From: Ramlibacter lithotrophicus
GTDB lineage: Bacteria > Pseudomonadota > Gammaproteobacteria > Burkholderiales > Burkholderiaceae_C
DNA: 64,000 bases
Assembly (NCBI RefSeq): GCF_012184415.1
Contig: NZ_VTOX01000001.1
Span: forward strand, 248,001 to 312,000
Direction: 5' to 3'
Part shown: one piece after another, positions 35,623 through 44,337 of the stretch
Numbering within the stretch: the first letter of the stretch is position 1
Layout of the letters: every line of letters starts with the position of its first letter
The notes under the pieces: generated by a model
Told to the model about the DNA's origin: nothing
The model's database searches: none
Seen by the model: only the letters and a program-made list of their open reading frames with translations
Translations under genes and position numbers: made by a program

Positions 35623-37893
35623 ATGAATTCGACGAAACGGCTCTGGCGCTGGCTGGGCCTCATTTTCGTGCTCTCGTTCGCCGCGCTGGGGTATCTCGGC
35701 TGGCAGATCTATCTCGAGAAGCCGCCGATCCCGGCGGCGGTCGTCACCACGAACGGTGACGTGCTCTTCACCGGCGAGCAGGTCGAGCGCGGCCAGCAGG
35801 CCTGGCGCTCCGCCGGCGGCCAGCAGCTGGGCACCGTGTGGGGCCACGGCAGCTACGTCGCGCCCGACTGGTCGGCCGACTGGCTGCACCGCGAAGCCGT
35901 TGCGCTGCAACGGATCCTGGCCAGGCAGAAAGCCAAGGGTGAACTGGGCACCGCCGACCAGGCCGGCGTGGACGCCGTGATGCGCGAGCAGATGCGCACC
36001 AACACCTATGACCAGGCCACCGGCAAGGTCACGGTGTCGCCCGAGCGCGCCCAGGCCATCCGGGAAGTCGCCGGCCACTACGACGCGCTGTTCGGCAACG
36101 ACCAGTCGCTCGTCAAGCTGCGCGAACAGTACGCGATGCAGGAAGGCGCGCTGCCCGACGCGAAGGACCGCCAGGCGCTGACGGCCTTCTTCTTCTGGAG
36201 CTCGTGGGCCGCGTCCACCGACCGCCCGGGCGAGACCAACCTCTCGTACACCAGCAACTGGCCGCACGAGCCGCTGGTGGGCAACACGCTGACCGGCTCC
36301 GCCGCCATCTGGTCGATGGTCTCGATCATCCTGCTGCTGGCCGGCATCGCCGCGATGCTGTGGTTCCATGGCGGCCAGCGCCACGAGGAAGAGCCCGCCG
36401 TGCCCAAGCAGGATCCGCTGGTGACTGCCAAGGCCACGCCTTCCATGAAGGCCACCCGCAAGTACTTCTTCGCCGTCGTCGGCCTGATCCTGCTGCAGAT
36501 CGCCATGGGCGTCGTGACGGCCCACTACGCGGTCGAGGGCGATGCGTTCTTCGGCATCCCGCTGGCCGAACTGCTGCCGTACGTCGTCAGCCGCACCGTG
36601 CACACCCAGGTCGGCATCTTCTGGATCGCCACCGCCTGGCTGGCCACGGGCCTCTACATCGCGCCGCTGCTCTCGGGCAAGGAACCGAAGTTCCAGAAGC
36701 TGGGCGTCGACGTCCTGTTCTGGGCGCTGATCGCGATCGTCGTGGGCTCCACCGCCACCGGCTGGCTCGGCACGCTGCAGCGCAGCGGCGCGGACTTCAG
36801 CTTCTGGCTGGGCAACCAGGGCCTCGAATTCACGTCGATGGGCCGCGTCTGGCAGATCCTGCTGTTCGTCGGCCTGCTGTTCTGGGCCTTCCTGCTCGGC
36901 CGCGCCCTGTGGCCCGCGCTGATGAAGCCGTCCGAGTCGCGCGGCCTGATCGCGATGGTGTTCCTGTCGGCGACCTGCATCGGCGGCTTCTACGCCACGT
37001 CCCTGACCTGGGGCCAGACGACGCACTACTCGATGGTCGAATACTGGCGCTGGTGGCTGGTCCACCTGTGGGTGGAAGGCTTCTTCGAAGTGTTCGCCAC
37101 CGCCGTCATCGCGCTGATCTTCAGCCGCATCGGCCTGGTGCGCGGCGAGAGCGCCAACCGCGCCATCGTCGCCGAGACCATCGTGTTCCTGTTCGGCGGC
37201 ATCCTGGGCACGCTGCACCACCTGTACTTCACCGGCACGCCGACCTCGGTGATCGCCGTCGGCGCCGTCTTCTCCGCGCTCGAAGTGGTGCCGCTGACGC
37301 TGATCGGCCTGGAGGCGTTGCAGACGTGGCGCCGTGCCGGCAGCGCGCCCTGGCTGCAGGCCTACAAGTGGCCGATCCTGTGCTTCGTCGCGGTGGGCTT
37401 CTGGAACACCGTCGGCGCCGGCCTGCTCGGCTTCGCCATCAACCCGCCGGCTGCGCTGTACTACGTGCAGGGCCTGAACATGACGGCCGCCCACGGCCAC
37501 GCCGCCCTGTTCGGTGTCTACGGCATGCTGGGCATCGGCCTGATGCTGTTCTGCCTGCGCGGCCTGTATGCCCGCAACCTGCATGCCGACCGGCTGCTCG
37601 CGCCTGCCTTCTGGGGCCTCAACATCGGCCTGGCGATGATGGTGTTCATGTCGCTGCTGCCGGCCGGCATCTACCAGGCCGCCGCCGCGATCGACAAGGG
37701 CCTGTGGTACGCCCGCTCGCCGGAGATCATCCACTCCGGCGTGATGGAAGCGCTGGTGTGGCTGCGCGTGCCGGGCGACCTGGTGTTCGCCGGCGGCGCC
37801 GCGGTGCTCGCGATCTACGCGCTGCGGCTGCTGCGCCGCCCGGACGGCGAACGCGGGTCGGACCTCGCGGTTCCCGCCGGAGCCAAGTCCTGA
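35623..37893 (+). CDS. norZ: Quinol-dependent nitric oxide reductase (qNOR)
   Basis: 756 residues, the length of fused qNOR. The N-terminal periplasmic extension (residues ~35-225, GQQAWRSAGGQQLGTVWGHGSY, THHY absent) replaces NorC and binds no heme c. The NorB core follows with about 13 helices. Fe-B ligands are H481 and E485 (WVHLWVE), H532 and H533 (GTLHHLYF); heme ligands include H624 and H626 (AHGHAAL). It reduces two NO to N2O with quinol electrons at the inner membrane. DUF2249 genes flank it, and an NsrR site and an FNR-type box control it. Confidence 0.95.
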   Translation: MNSTKRLWRWLGLIFVLSFAALGYLGWQIYLEKPPIPAAVVTTNGDVLFTGEQVERGQQAWRSAGGQQLGTVWGHGSYVAPDWSADWLHREAVALQRILARQKAKGELGTADQAGVDAVMREQMRTNTYDQATGKVTVSPERAQAIREVAGHYDALFGNDQSLVKLREQYAMQEGALPDAKDRQALTAFFFWSSWAASTDRPGETNLSYTSNWPHEPLVGNTLTGSAAIWSMVSIILLLAGIAAMLWFHGGQRHEEEPAVPKQDPLVTAKATPSMKATRKYFFAVVGLILLQIAMGVVTAHYAVEGDAFFGIPLAELLPYVVSRTVHTQVGIFWIATAWLATGLYIAPLLSGKEPKFQKLGVDVLFWALIAIVVGSTATGWLGTLQRSGADFSFWLGNQGLEFTSMGRVWQILLFVGLLFWAFLLGRALWPALMKPSESRGLIAMVFLSATCIGGFYATSLTWGQTTHYSMVEYWRWWLVHLWVEGFFEVFATAVIALIFSRIGLVRGESANRAIVAETIVFLFGGILGTLHHLYFTGTPTSVIAVGAVFSALEVVPLTLIGLEALQTWRRAGSAPWLQAYKWPILCFVAVGFWNTVGAGLLGFAINPPAALYYVQGLNMTAAHGHAALFGVYGMLGIGLMLFCLRGLYARNLHADRLLAPAFWGLNIGLAMMVFMSLLPAGIYQAAAAIDKGLWYARSPEIIHSGVMEALVWLRVPGDLVFAGGAAVLAIYALRLLRRPDGERGSDLAVPAGAKS

Positions 37894-37902
37894 TGACGTG
37901 AC

Positions 37903-37930
37903 GGGCCGGCGCCAGCCGGCCCATTTCATT
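37903..37930 (+). terminator. Hairpin downstream of norZ
   Basis: GGGCCGGC-GCCA-GCCGGCCC forms an 8-bp stem with a four-base loop at 37903-37922, followed by ATTTCATT. Probable intrinsic terminator or attenuator between norZ and the next DUF2249 gene. Confidence 0.55.
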
Positions 37931-37961
37931 TCCGTTAGACAATCGAACCAAGGAGAGCGTG

Positions 37962-38219
37962 ATGAGTAGTTGTTCCATTCCCGTGGTCAACGGCGTACAT
38001 CCCTTCGACGCGCGCGGGGTCGCCAAGCGTTTCCGCCATGCCGCCATCTTCGGCGCGCTGCAGAGCCTGCACCAGGGCGAGACCATGCGCTTCGGCAACG
38101 ACCACGATCCGCTGCCGCTGCTGGCCCAGCTGCAGCAGCATTTCGGCGACGCCATCGGCATCGAATACGTGCGCCGCGAACCCGGCGAGATCGTGATCGA
38201 CTTCAAGGTGCTCGCGTAA
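37962..38219 (+). CDS. DUF2249 protein before nsrR
   Basis: 85 residues, soluble. NGVHPFDARGVAKRFRHAAIFGALQSL followed by MRFGNDHDPLPLLAQL is the DUF2249 pattern, related to the protein before norZ but with a different tail and without the cysteine cluster. ATG at 37962 with AAGGAGA upstream. The two DUF2249 proteins bracket the NO reductase gene. Role unknown. Confidence 0.82.
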   Translation: MSSCSIPVVNGVHPFDARGVAKRFRHAAIFGALQSLHQGETMRFGNDHDPLPLLAQLQQHFGDAIGIEYVRREPGEIVIDFKVLA

Positions 38220-38249
38220 CTTCGACCTGAACCAACCGGGGCTGCCGCC

Positions 38250-38717
38250 ATGAAGCTCACTTCCTTTACCGACTACAGCCTGCGCGTGCTGATCTACCTG
38301 GCGGCGCAGCCGAAGCGCCGCGCCACGATCGCCGCGATCGCGACCAGCTTCGAGGTGTCCGAGAACCACCTGACCAAGGTGGTCCATTTCCTCGGGAAGG
38401 CCGGCTGGCTGGCGAACGTCCGCGGCAAGGGCGGCGGGCTGGAACTGGCGATGCCGCCGGAGCTGATCAAGGTGGGCCAGGTCGTGCGCGGCACCGAGGG
38501 CGGCTCGGTGCCGGCCGAGTGCTTCGGCTCCACCGGCGGCCAGTGCTGCATCGCCGGCATCTGCCGGCTGAGCGACGTGCTCGCCGAGGCGGTGGCCGCC
38601 TTCTACGACACCCTGGACCGGTACACACTGGCGGACCTGGTGCACAACCGCAAGGAACTGGCCGCCATCATGTTCATCGACGAGCAACCCGCGCCGGCCC
38701 CGAGGAAAGCCGCATGA
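38250..38717 (+). CDS. nsrR: Nitric-oxide-sensing repressor NsrR (Rrf2 family)
   Basis: 155 residues. N-terminal winged helix (MKLTSFTDYSLRVLIYLA, VSENHLTKVVHFLGKAGWL, RGKGGGLELA) is the close NsrR pattern within Rrf2. Cysteines C91, C99/C100 and C105 (AECFGSTGGQCC, IC) should hold the Fe-S cluster that NO destroys. NsrR represses NO-detoxification genes; the operators at 35239-35261 and 34120-34142 are the likely targets. It overlaps the next gene by four bases. Confidence 0.9.
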   Translation: MKLTSFTDYSLRVLIYLAAQPKRRATIAAIATSFEVSENHLTKVVHFLGKAGWLANVRGKGGGLELAMPPELIKVGQVVRGTEGGSVPAECFGSTGGQCCIAGICRLSDVLAEAVAAFYDTLDRYTLADLVHNRKELAAIMFIDEQPAPAPRKAA

Positions 38718-39082
38718 AGACACTGGACGACTTCGCTTCGCAGGACGGCCCCGAGCAGGAGCCGTATCCGTACGCGGGACCGGAAGAACTGCGCGATCCG
38801 ATCCGCCAGGCGCTCACGCGCGTGGTGGACCCGGAGGTAGCGATGAGCATCGTCGACGTCGGGCTGGTCTACGGCGTCGACGTCGGCGACGACAAGGTTC
38901 ACGTGAAGGTCACGATGACGTCGGCCGCCTGTCCGGTCACCGACGTGATCCTCGACGACATCGAGCGCGAGCTGGACAAGGTGGCCCCGGCGCACATGGT
39001 CGTGCAGCTCGAACTGGTGTGGGATCCGCCGTGGACCATGGATCGCATGAGCGACCGGGCCCGCCGGTTCATGGGCTGGTGA
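38714..39082 (+). CDS. MIP18/DUF59-type Fe-S assembly factor
   Basis: 122 residues. The DUF59 core reads RVVDPEVAMSIVDVGLVYGV and then TMTSAACPVTDVIL with the conserved Cys; it resembles PaaD/YitW/SufT. These help load Fe-S clusters onto target proteins. Its place between nsrR and nnrS-type genes points to repair or delivery of clusters under NO stress (inference). Stop and next start share one base. Confidence 0.87.
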   Translation: MKTLDDFASQDGPEQEPYPYAGPEELRDPIRQALTRVVDPEVAMSIVDVGLVYGVDVGDDKVHVKVTMTSAACPVTDVILDDIERELDKVAPAHMVVQLELVWDPPWTMDRMSDRARRFMGW

Positions 39083-40227
39083 TGGCCCGCGCCAGCCTGC
39101 GGCCACGGCGGCAGCACCCCGCCCCGGCGGCCGCGGTGGCCCGCACAGTGTTCATTGCACTCGTGGCGGCGTCGCTGCTCGGCGGCATCTCGGGCGGGCT
39201 GCTGCGCTACGGTGTCGTGGTGCCGGGGGCTGCCGAATCGGCGTGGCTGGGCCACGCGGGGCTGTCCCATGCGGCGCTGATGATCTGTACCTTCCTCGGG
39301 ACGGTGATCGGCCTCGAGCGCGCGGTCGCCGTCAAGCTCACGGCGGCGTTCGCCGCGCCATTCGCTTCGGCGATCGGCGGCCTGTGCCTGCTGGCGGGGT
39401 TGCCGCAGGCGGCTGCCTGGCTGCTGGTGCTGGCGAGCGCGGTCTTCGGCTGGGTCAACGTCGTCGTCGTGCGCCGCCAGTCCGCGCCGCACACGCAATT
39501 GCTGCTGGCGTCGGCCGGCACCTGGCTCGCCGGCAACCTGCTGTTCGCGGCCGGGGAGGGCACTGCCGCGGTGCTCCCGTGGTGGTTCGCCTTCCTCGTC
39601 ATGACCATTGCCGCCGAGCGGCTGGAGATGACCCGCCTGATGCGGCGGCGGCCGGCCGCGCCGTGGCTGCTGCTGGCCATCCTGTCGGCGATGGTGGCGG
39701 GCGCCGCGTGGTCGTGGCCGTCGCCGCGCTGGGGCGGCGTGCTGTACGGGCTCTCCTTGCTGCTGCTCGCGTGGTGGCTCGTCACCTACGACATCGCCCG
39801 GCGCACCGTGTTCGCGCAGGGCCTGAGCCGCTACATGGCGGTGTGCCTGCTGGGCGGGTACGTCTGGCTCGGCGTCGCCGGTTTCGCGTGGGCCGCCACG
39901 GCGCTGGGGCTGCCCTGGCGCGACGCCGCGCTGCACGCGCTGGGCCTGGGGTTCATCTTCAGCATGATGATGGGCCACGCACCGGTGATCCTCCCGGCCA
40001 TCGCCCGCATCAAGCTGCGGTTCGGCTGGGCGTTCTACCTGCCGCTGGCGGCGCTGCACCTGTCGTTGGCGGTGCGCCTCGGTTGGGGCGCGCTCGAAGC
40101 CGCGCTGCGGGCCACCGGGGCGGCGTGGAACGCCGCCAGCATCCTGTTGTTTGCCGCCACCATCGTCGGCGCCGCCGTCGCCTGGCGGCTCGGAGAAGGC
40201 GCCGCGAGCGCCGCGGAGAATCCCTGA
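39082..40227 (+). CDS. NnrS-related multi-helix membrane protein
   Basis: 381 residues with about 12 hydrophobic helices. The HALGLGFIFSMMMGHAPVILPA segment near residue 290 parallels the HALTVGAIGGLIIGMITRTARGH segment of the NnrS protein that follows, and its size matches. NnrS proteins contain heme and copper and relieve NO-caused iron stress. I call this one NnrS-related rather than NnrS because its N-terminus diverges. It is translationally coupled to the genes on both sides. Confidence 0.65.
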   Translation: MARASLRPRRQHPAPAAAVARTVFIALVAASLLGGISGGLLRYGVVVPGAAESAWLGHAGLSHAALMICTFLGTVIGLERAVAVKLTAAFAAPFASAIGGLCLLAGLPQAAAWLLVLASAVFGWVNVVVVRRQSAPHTQLLLASAGTWLAGNLLFAAGEGTAAVLPWWFAFLVMTIAAERLEMTRLMRRRPAAPWLLLAILSAMVAGAAWSWPSPRWGGVLYGLSLLLLAWWLVTYDIARRTVFAQGLSRYMAVCLLGGYVWLGVAGFAWAATALGLPWRDAALHALGLGFIFSMMMGHAPVILPAIARIKLRFGWAFYLPLAALHLSLAVRLGWGALEAALRATGAAWNAASILLFAATIVGAAVAWRLGEGAASAAENP

Positions 40228-40228
40228 C

Positions 40229-41419
40229 ATGGCCGTACTGATGCAAATGGAAGAACCCTCGAAGCAGGCGCCCGCCGGATTCGCGCTGTGGGCGCTCGGC
40301 TTTCGTCCGTTCTATCTCCTGGCCAGCGGGTTTGCCGCGCTGTCGATCCTGTTCTGGGGACTGCAGTTCACCGGATGGCTGGGCCGGCCCTACCTGCCGG
40401 CGCCGATCTGGCATGCGCACGAGATGATCTTCGGCTTCGCGCTCGCCGTCATCGTCGGCTTCCTCTTCACGGCGGGCCGCAACTGGTCGGGCCTGCCAAC
40501 GCCCACCGGCTGGCGCCTCGCGGCGCTGGCCGCGCTGTGGGTCGCCGGCCGCGTGCTGGTGCTGACGCCGTTCGGCTGGGCCGCGGCCGTGGTGAACGCG
40601 GCCTTCCCGCTGGCGGCCGCCATCGCGATCGCGCTTCCCTTCGTCAAGTCGCGCAATCAGCGCAACTACTTCTTCATCGCTCTGCTGATGCTGATGTCCG
40701 TCGTCGTCCTGGGCATCCACCTGGAGCAGCTCGGGGTCCTGCGCTTTCCCGGCTGGGCCGGCATCCAGGTCGCGCTCGACGTCATCCTGTTCATCATGGC
40801 CGTGATGGGGGGCCGGGTGATTCCGATGTTCACCAACAACGGCGTGCCCGGCGCGGCCGCGACGCGCAAGCCGCTGGTGGAGAAGGCGGCGCTCGGTGCG
40901 ACGCTGCTGCTGCTGGCGGCCGACGTGCTGCAGGCCGGGGGCTGGGTCCTGGCGCTGGTCGCGATCGTGGCCGCGGCCGCCCACCTGGTCCGCTGGGCGC
41001 TGTGGGATCCGCTCAAGACGCTGCGTACGCCGATCGTGTGGGTGCTGCAGGTCGCCTACCTGTGGATCCCGGTGCACCTCGGGCTGCGAGCCGCAGCCGC
41101 CCTCGGCTGGCTCGCGCCGTCGGCGGCGACGCACGCGCTCACCGTGGGGGCCATCGGCGGCCTGATCATCGGCATGATCACCCGCACCGCGCGCGGCCAC
41201 ACCGGGCGCCCGCTGCAGGCGGACCGCTACGAAACGGCCTGCTACCTCATGGTGCTGCTGGCGGCTCTGGTGCGCGTGTTCGTGCCATTGTTCGCGCCGG
41301 CCCTGCTGCTGCAGGCCGTGGTATGGTCCGCGGTCCTCTGGTCGGCCGCGTTCGGGCTGTACTTCGTGCGCTACTGGCCGGTGCTCACCCGCCCCCGCCT
41401 CGACGGCCGGCCAGGCTGA
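40229..41419 (+). CDS. nnrS: NnrS family heme-copper membrane protein
   Basis: 396 residues, about 12 helices. NnrS hallmarks: LGFRPFYLLASGFAALS at the start, PAPIWHAHEMIFGFALAVIVGFLFTAGRNWSG near residue 55, GRVIPMFTNNGVPG near 195 and HALTVGAIGGLIIGMITRTARGHTGRPL near 310. NnrS is expressed in response to NO in many denitrifiers and protects cells under nitrosative stress. Last gene of the nsrR operon. Confidence 0.92.
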   Translation: MAVLMQMEEPSKQAPAGFALWALGFRPFYLLASGFAALSILFWGLQFTGWLGRPYLPAPIWHAHEMIFGFALAVIVGFLFTAGRNWSGLPTPTGWRLAALAALWVAGRVLVLTPFGWAAAVVNAAFPLAAAIAIALPFVKSRNQRNYFFIALLMLMSVVVLGIHLEQLGVLRFPGWAGIQVALDVILFIMAVMGGRVIPMFTNNGVPGAAATRKPLVEKAALGATLLLLAADVLQAGGWVLALVAIVAAAAHLVRWALWDPLKTLRTPIVWVLQVAYLWIPVHLGLRAAAALGWLAPSAATHALTVGAIGGLIIGMITRTARGHTGRPLQADRYETACYLMVLLAALVRVFVPLFAPALLLQAVVWSAVLWSAAFGLYFVRYWPVLTRPRLDGRPG

Positions 41420-41522
41420 GCCGTTTCGGTCCGCCACGGTGGCCGCGCGGCCACCGGCCGGCTGCTCTGATCTGGCGCAACGAACCGCGGCATTCGGCCG
41501 CCACAATTCGCACGAAACCACG

Positions 41523-43346
41523 ATGCTCGGCTTCCTTCCTCCCTTCCTGCGCGGCTGCCTGGCCCTGCTCCTGCTGGTGCTGAACACGCTGTTCTGGTGC
41601 GTCCTGCTGTTCGCCGCGGCGCTGGCCAAGCTCGTCCTGCCGTTCCGTGCGGTGCGGGTGCGCATCGACCCGCTGCTCAACCGCATCGCCAGCCTGTGGA
41701 TCGCCTGCAACAGCGGCTGGATGCGCCTGACCCAGCGCACCGCGTGGGACGTGCAGGGCCTCGACCAGCTGCGCTACGAAGGCTGGTACCTCGTCAACTG
41801 CAACCACCAGTCATGGGTGGACATCTTCGTGCTCCAGCACGTGCTGAACGGCCGCATCCCGCTGCTGAAGTTCTTCCTGAAGCAGGAACTGATCTGGGTT
41901 CCCGTGATCGGCGTCGCGTGGTGGGCGCTGGACTTCCCCTTCATGCAGCGGCACGGCAAGGCCGAACTGCGGCGGCGCCCCGAGCTGCGCTCGCAGGATG
42001 CCGAAGCTACCCGCCGCGCGTGCGCGAAGTTCTCGCTGGTGCCCACCAGCGTGATGAACTTCGCCGAAGGCACGCGCTTCACGGCCGCCAAGCACAGCGC
42101 CCAGGAATCGCCGTACCGGCACCTGCTCAAGCCGAAGGCCGGCGCCCTCGCGCTGGCGCTCAACGCCATGGGCGAACGGTTCAAGTCGCTGGTCGACGCG
42201 ACGATCGTCTATCCGGGCGGCGCGCCCACCTTCTGGCAGTTCCTGTGCGGACGCTCGCCGCGCATCGTCGTGCGGTTGCGCGAGGTTCCGATTCCGGCCG
42301 CCTTCTGCACCGGCGACTACGCGGGCGACAAGGCCTTCCGAGTCTCGTTCCAGCAGTGGCTGGCGCAGCTGTGGGAGGAGAAGGACCGCCAGATCGGCGA
42401 CCTGCTGGGCGATGGCGACGAGGCGTCCACCGGCACGTCCGGGCGGCCCGCCGCCAGCGCCGCGGGCGCGCTCGCGGCGCTGGCACTGCTGTGCGGCCTG
42501 CTGGCACCGCCCGATGCCCAGGCGGTGCAGTCGCTGGGCGCGAGCGCATTGCGGGACAGGCATGCGGCGCTGGGGCCGCAGCTGCGCGACAACCAGTTCC
42601 AGGGCCCGCTGTACCTGGAGTCGGTGGAGACCTCGCGCAGCAGCCAGGGCGACATCTATGCGGTCGTCGACCATCCGTTCGCCAGGGTGAGCGGGGCGCT
42701 CGCGAACCCGGCCCACTGGTGCGACATCCTGATCCTGCACCTGAACGTCAAGTACTGCCGCGGCACGCCGGGCGAGCAGTCGCGGCTCGAAGTGCGGATC
42801 GGGCGCAAGCACGACCAGCCGCTCGCCTCGGCCACGCCGCTGGCCTTTGCGTGGCGCGCGGGCGTGCCCGCGGCGGGCTACCTCGACGTCGGGCTCGACG
42901 CCCCGACCGGCCCCTTCGGTACGAAGGACTACCGCATCCTGGTCGAGGCCGTCGGCCTGGACGCTGGCCGCACCTTCATCCACATGGGCTACTCGTTCGG
43001 CTACGGTGCGCTCGGGCAGATGGCGATGTCCTCGTACCTGGCGACGATCGGCCGCGACAAGGTCGGCTTCACGCGCGACACGGGGGGCGCGCCGGCCGAC
43101 GGCCCGCGCTTCGTGGGCGGCACGCGCGGCCTGGCCGAGCGCAACACGATGCGCTACTACCTCGCGATCGACGCCTACCTCGACAGCCTGGCCGCCCCGG
43201 TGCCCGAGCAGGTCGAGCGGCGCTTCGCCTACTGGTTCGACGCGACCGAGAAATACCCGGCGCAACTGCGCGAGGTGGATCGCGCGAGCTACCTCGCCAT
43301 GAAGCGCAAGGAGTACCGGCGGCAGCAGGGCGCGCTGGCCGAGTGA
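41523..43346 (+). CDS. YihG-like acyltransferase fused to unknown exported domain
   Basis: 607 residues in one frame. Residues 1-300 are a 1-acylglycerol-3-phosphate acyltransferase: membrane helices near 12-40, NHQSWVD (HX4D), FAEGTRFT (motif III) and PSRI-like PRIVVR. Residues ~312-337 (SAAGALAALALLCGLLAPPDAQA) look like a signal peptide or a second membrane anchor, followed by ~270 residues (338-607) with two cysteines in CDILILHLNVKYC. That part resembles no family I know. The layout suggests two genes merged into one chain; the second part would lie in the periplasm. Confidence 0.8.
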   Translation: MLGFLPPFLRGCLALLLLVLNTLFWCVLLFAAALAKLVLPFRAVRVRIDPLLNRIASLWIACNSGWMRLTQRTAWDVQGLDQLRYEGWYLVNCNHQSWVDIFVLQHVLNGRIPLLKFFLKQELIWVPVIGVAWWALDFPFMQRHGKAELRRRPELRSQDAEATRRACAKFSLVPTSVMNFAEGTRFTAAKHSAQESPYRHLLKPKAGALALALNAMGERFKSLVDATIVYPGGAPTFWQFLCGRSPRIVVRLREVPIPAAFCTGDYAGDKAFRVSFQQWLAQLWEEKDRQIGDLLGDGDEASTGTSGRPAASAAGALAALALLCGLLAPPDAQAVQSLGASALRDRHAALGPQLRDNQFQGPLYLESVETSRSSQGDIYAVVDHPFARVSGALANPAHWCDILILHLNVKYCRGTPGEQSRLEVRIGRKHDQPLASATPLAFAWRAGVPAAGYLDVGLDAPTGPFGTKDYRILVEAVGLDAGRTFIHMGYSFGYGALGQMAMSSYLATIGRDKVGFTRDTGGAPADGPRFVGGTRGLAERNTMRYYLAIDAYLDSLAAPVPEQVERRFAYWFDATEKYPAQLREVDRASYLAMKRKEYRRQQGALAE

Positions 43347-43377
43347 ACCCTGCGGTTGAGCGGCGTGCGACGCGCTC

Positions 43378-43418
43378 TTGACTCACGTCAACGGAATTTC
43401 ACGGTCCCCGCCTAGAAA
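43378..43418 (+). promoter_or_regulatory. FNR/Dnr-type box and -10
   Basis: TTGAC-TCAC-GTCAA at 43378-43391 is a perfect 5-4-5 inverted repeat, two changes from the norZ box. TAGAAA at 43413-43418 starts 28.5 bases from its centre. Predicted start near 43426, before the 43472 gene. Confidence 0.55.
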
Positions 43419-43471
43419 TGAGCTGTGTGGAGCGGATCCACGCGCCTTTCTTCACCACCTGGGGGTTTCGT

Positions 43472-43810
43472 ATGAACAGGATCATCCTTGCAGCGGGCCT
43501 CGCCCTCGCGCAGCTCTTTGCCGTGAATGCCATGGCCCAGTCGAAGGGCGAGGCCGATCCGGCGCAGTCGAAAGCCATTCCCTCCAAGCCGGCGACGGCC
43601 CAGGAGAAGGCCGCGGCCAAGGCCACCCGCAAGGCCGAAGGCATGAAGGCGGCCAAGGCCGACAAGCCATCCGCCGAGGATCCCGACAACGTGACCAAGG
43701 GCAAGGCCAAGGTCGCGACGAAGGAGCAGCGGGCCGACGCCGCGAAGGCCCGGAAGGCCAGCGCCCAGTCTTCGCTCAAGAAGGGCGAGATCAGCTCCGG
43801 CGAAAAGTAG
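43472..43810 (+). CDS. Exported Lys/Ala-rich small protein
   Basis: 112 residues. A signal peptide (MNRIILAAGLALAQLFAVNAMAQ) is predicted to be cut after AMA. The mature part is very rich in Lys, Ala, Glu and Asp with no cysteine, likely helical or disordered and strongly basic. Histone-like or nucleic-acid- or envelope-binding roles are possible but unproved. The FNR-type box upstream implies induction at low oxygen. A strong terminator follows, so it is a single-gene unit. Confidence 0.78.
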   Translation: MNRIILAAGLALAQLFAVNAMAQSKGEADPAQSKAIPSKPATAQEKAAAKATRKAEGMKAAKADKPSAEDPDNVTKGKAKVATKEQRADAAKARKASAQSSLKKGEISSGEK

Positions 43811-43831
43811 GGCTACGGCCTTTGCCACAAG

Positions 43832-43859
43832 AGCGGGCCCGCGGGCCCGCTTTTTTTTT
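43832..43859 (+). terminator. Rho-independent terminator
   Basis: AGCGGGCCC GCGGGCCCGCT forms a near-perfect GC stem at 43832-43851, followed by nine T (43851-43859). The clearest intrinsic terminator in the window. Confidence 0.85.
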
Positions 43860-43959
43860 CTGGTGCGCGCTGCCGGGCCGACCGGCCCGGCGCATCCGGC
43901 CGCGCCTCGGCGGGCACTGTGACACAATGGCCGCGCCGCGCTGCAGCGGAGCCACCACC

Positions 43960-44277
43960 ATGGTCCTGGACCCTATCCGCACTGTCTTCTGGGAGTCGTT
44001 CCGGCACCTCTTTCCCGCCCATGCGAAGGCGGTGCAGACCAGCACCGGCGCCATGATCATCACGTGGAGCATCAAGGGCGATCCCGAGGCGACGTTTCCC
44101 TACGCGACGCCGATCACCGTCCGCTTCGAGGAAGAACTCACCCGCGCGATGGAAGTGAGCCCGCCCGAGCAGCGGATCGCTCTGGCCCAGCGGCAGGAGG
44201 CCGTGCTGCGCGCCGGCATGGTCGGCTACGACCCGTTCGCGGCCGTGCCCAAGGCGCGGGTGATCGTGCTCGGCTGA
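43960..44277 (+). CDS. Conserved-looking protein of unknown function
   Basis: 105 residues, soluble, no signal peptide. It opens MVLDPIRTVFWESFRHLFP and ends PKARVIVLG. GCGGAG precedes the ATG at 43960; an earlier in-frame ATG at 43927 has no ribosome site. High GC at third positions supports coding. I recognise no family. Confidence 0.65.
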   Translation: MVLDPIRTVFWESFRHLFPAHAKAVQTSTGAMIITWSIKGDPEATFPYATPITVRFEEELTRAMEVSPPEQRIALAQRQEAVLRAGMVGYDPFAAVPKARVIVLG

Positions 44278-44337
44278 CCGGCGCTCGCCTGCCCGCGTCC
44301 GGCGCGGCGCCCCGGTCGGCCGTGCTACGCTGGCTCC

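Noticed and set aside
35233..37929. Long minus-strand open frame opposite norZ
   Set aside because: The plus strand has a full-length qNOR with all metal ligands. The minus reading is low-complexity and has no ribosome site.
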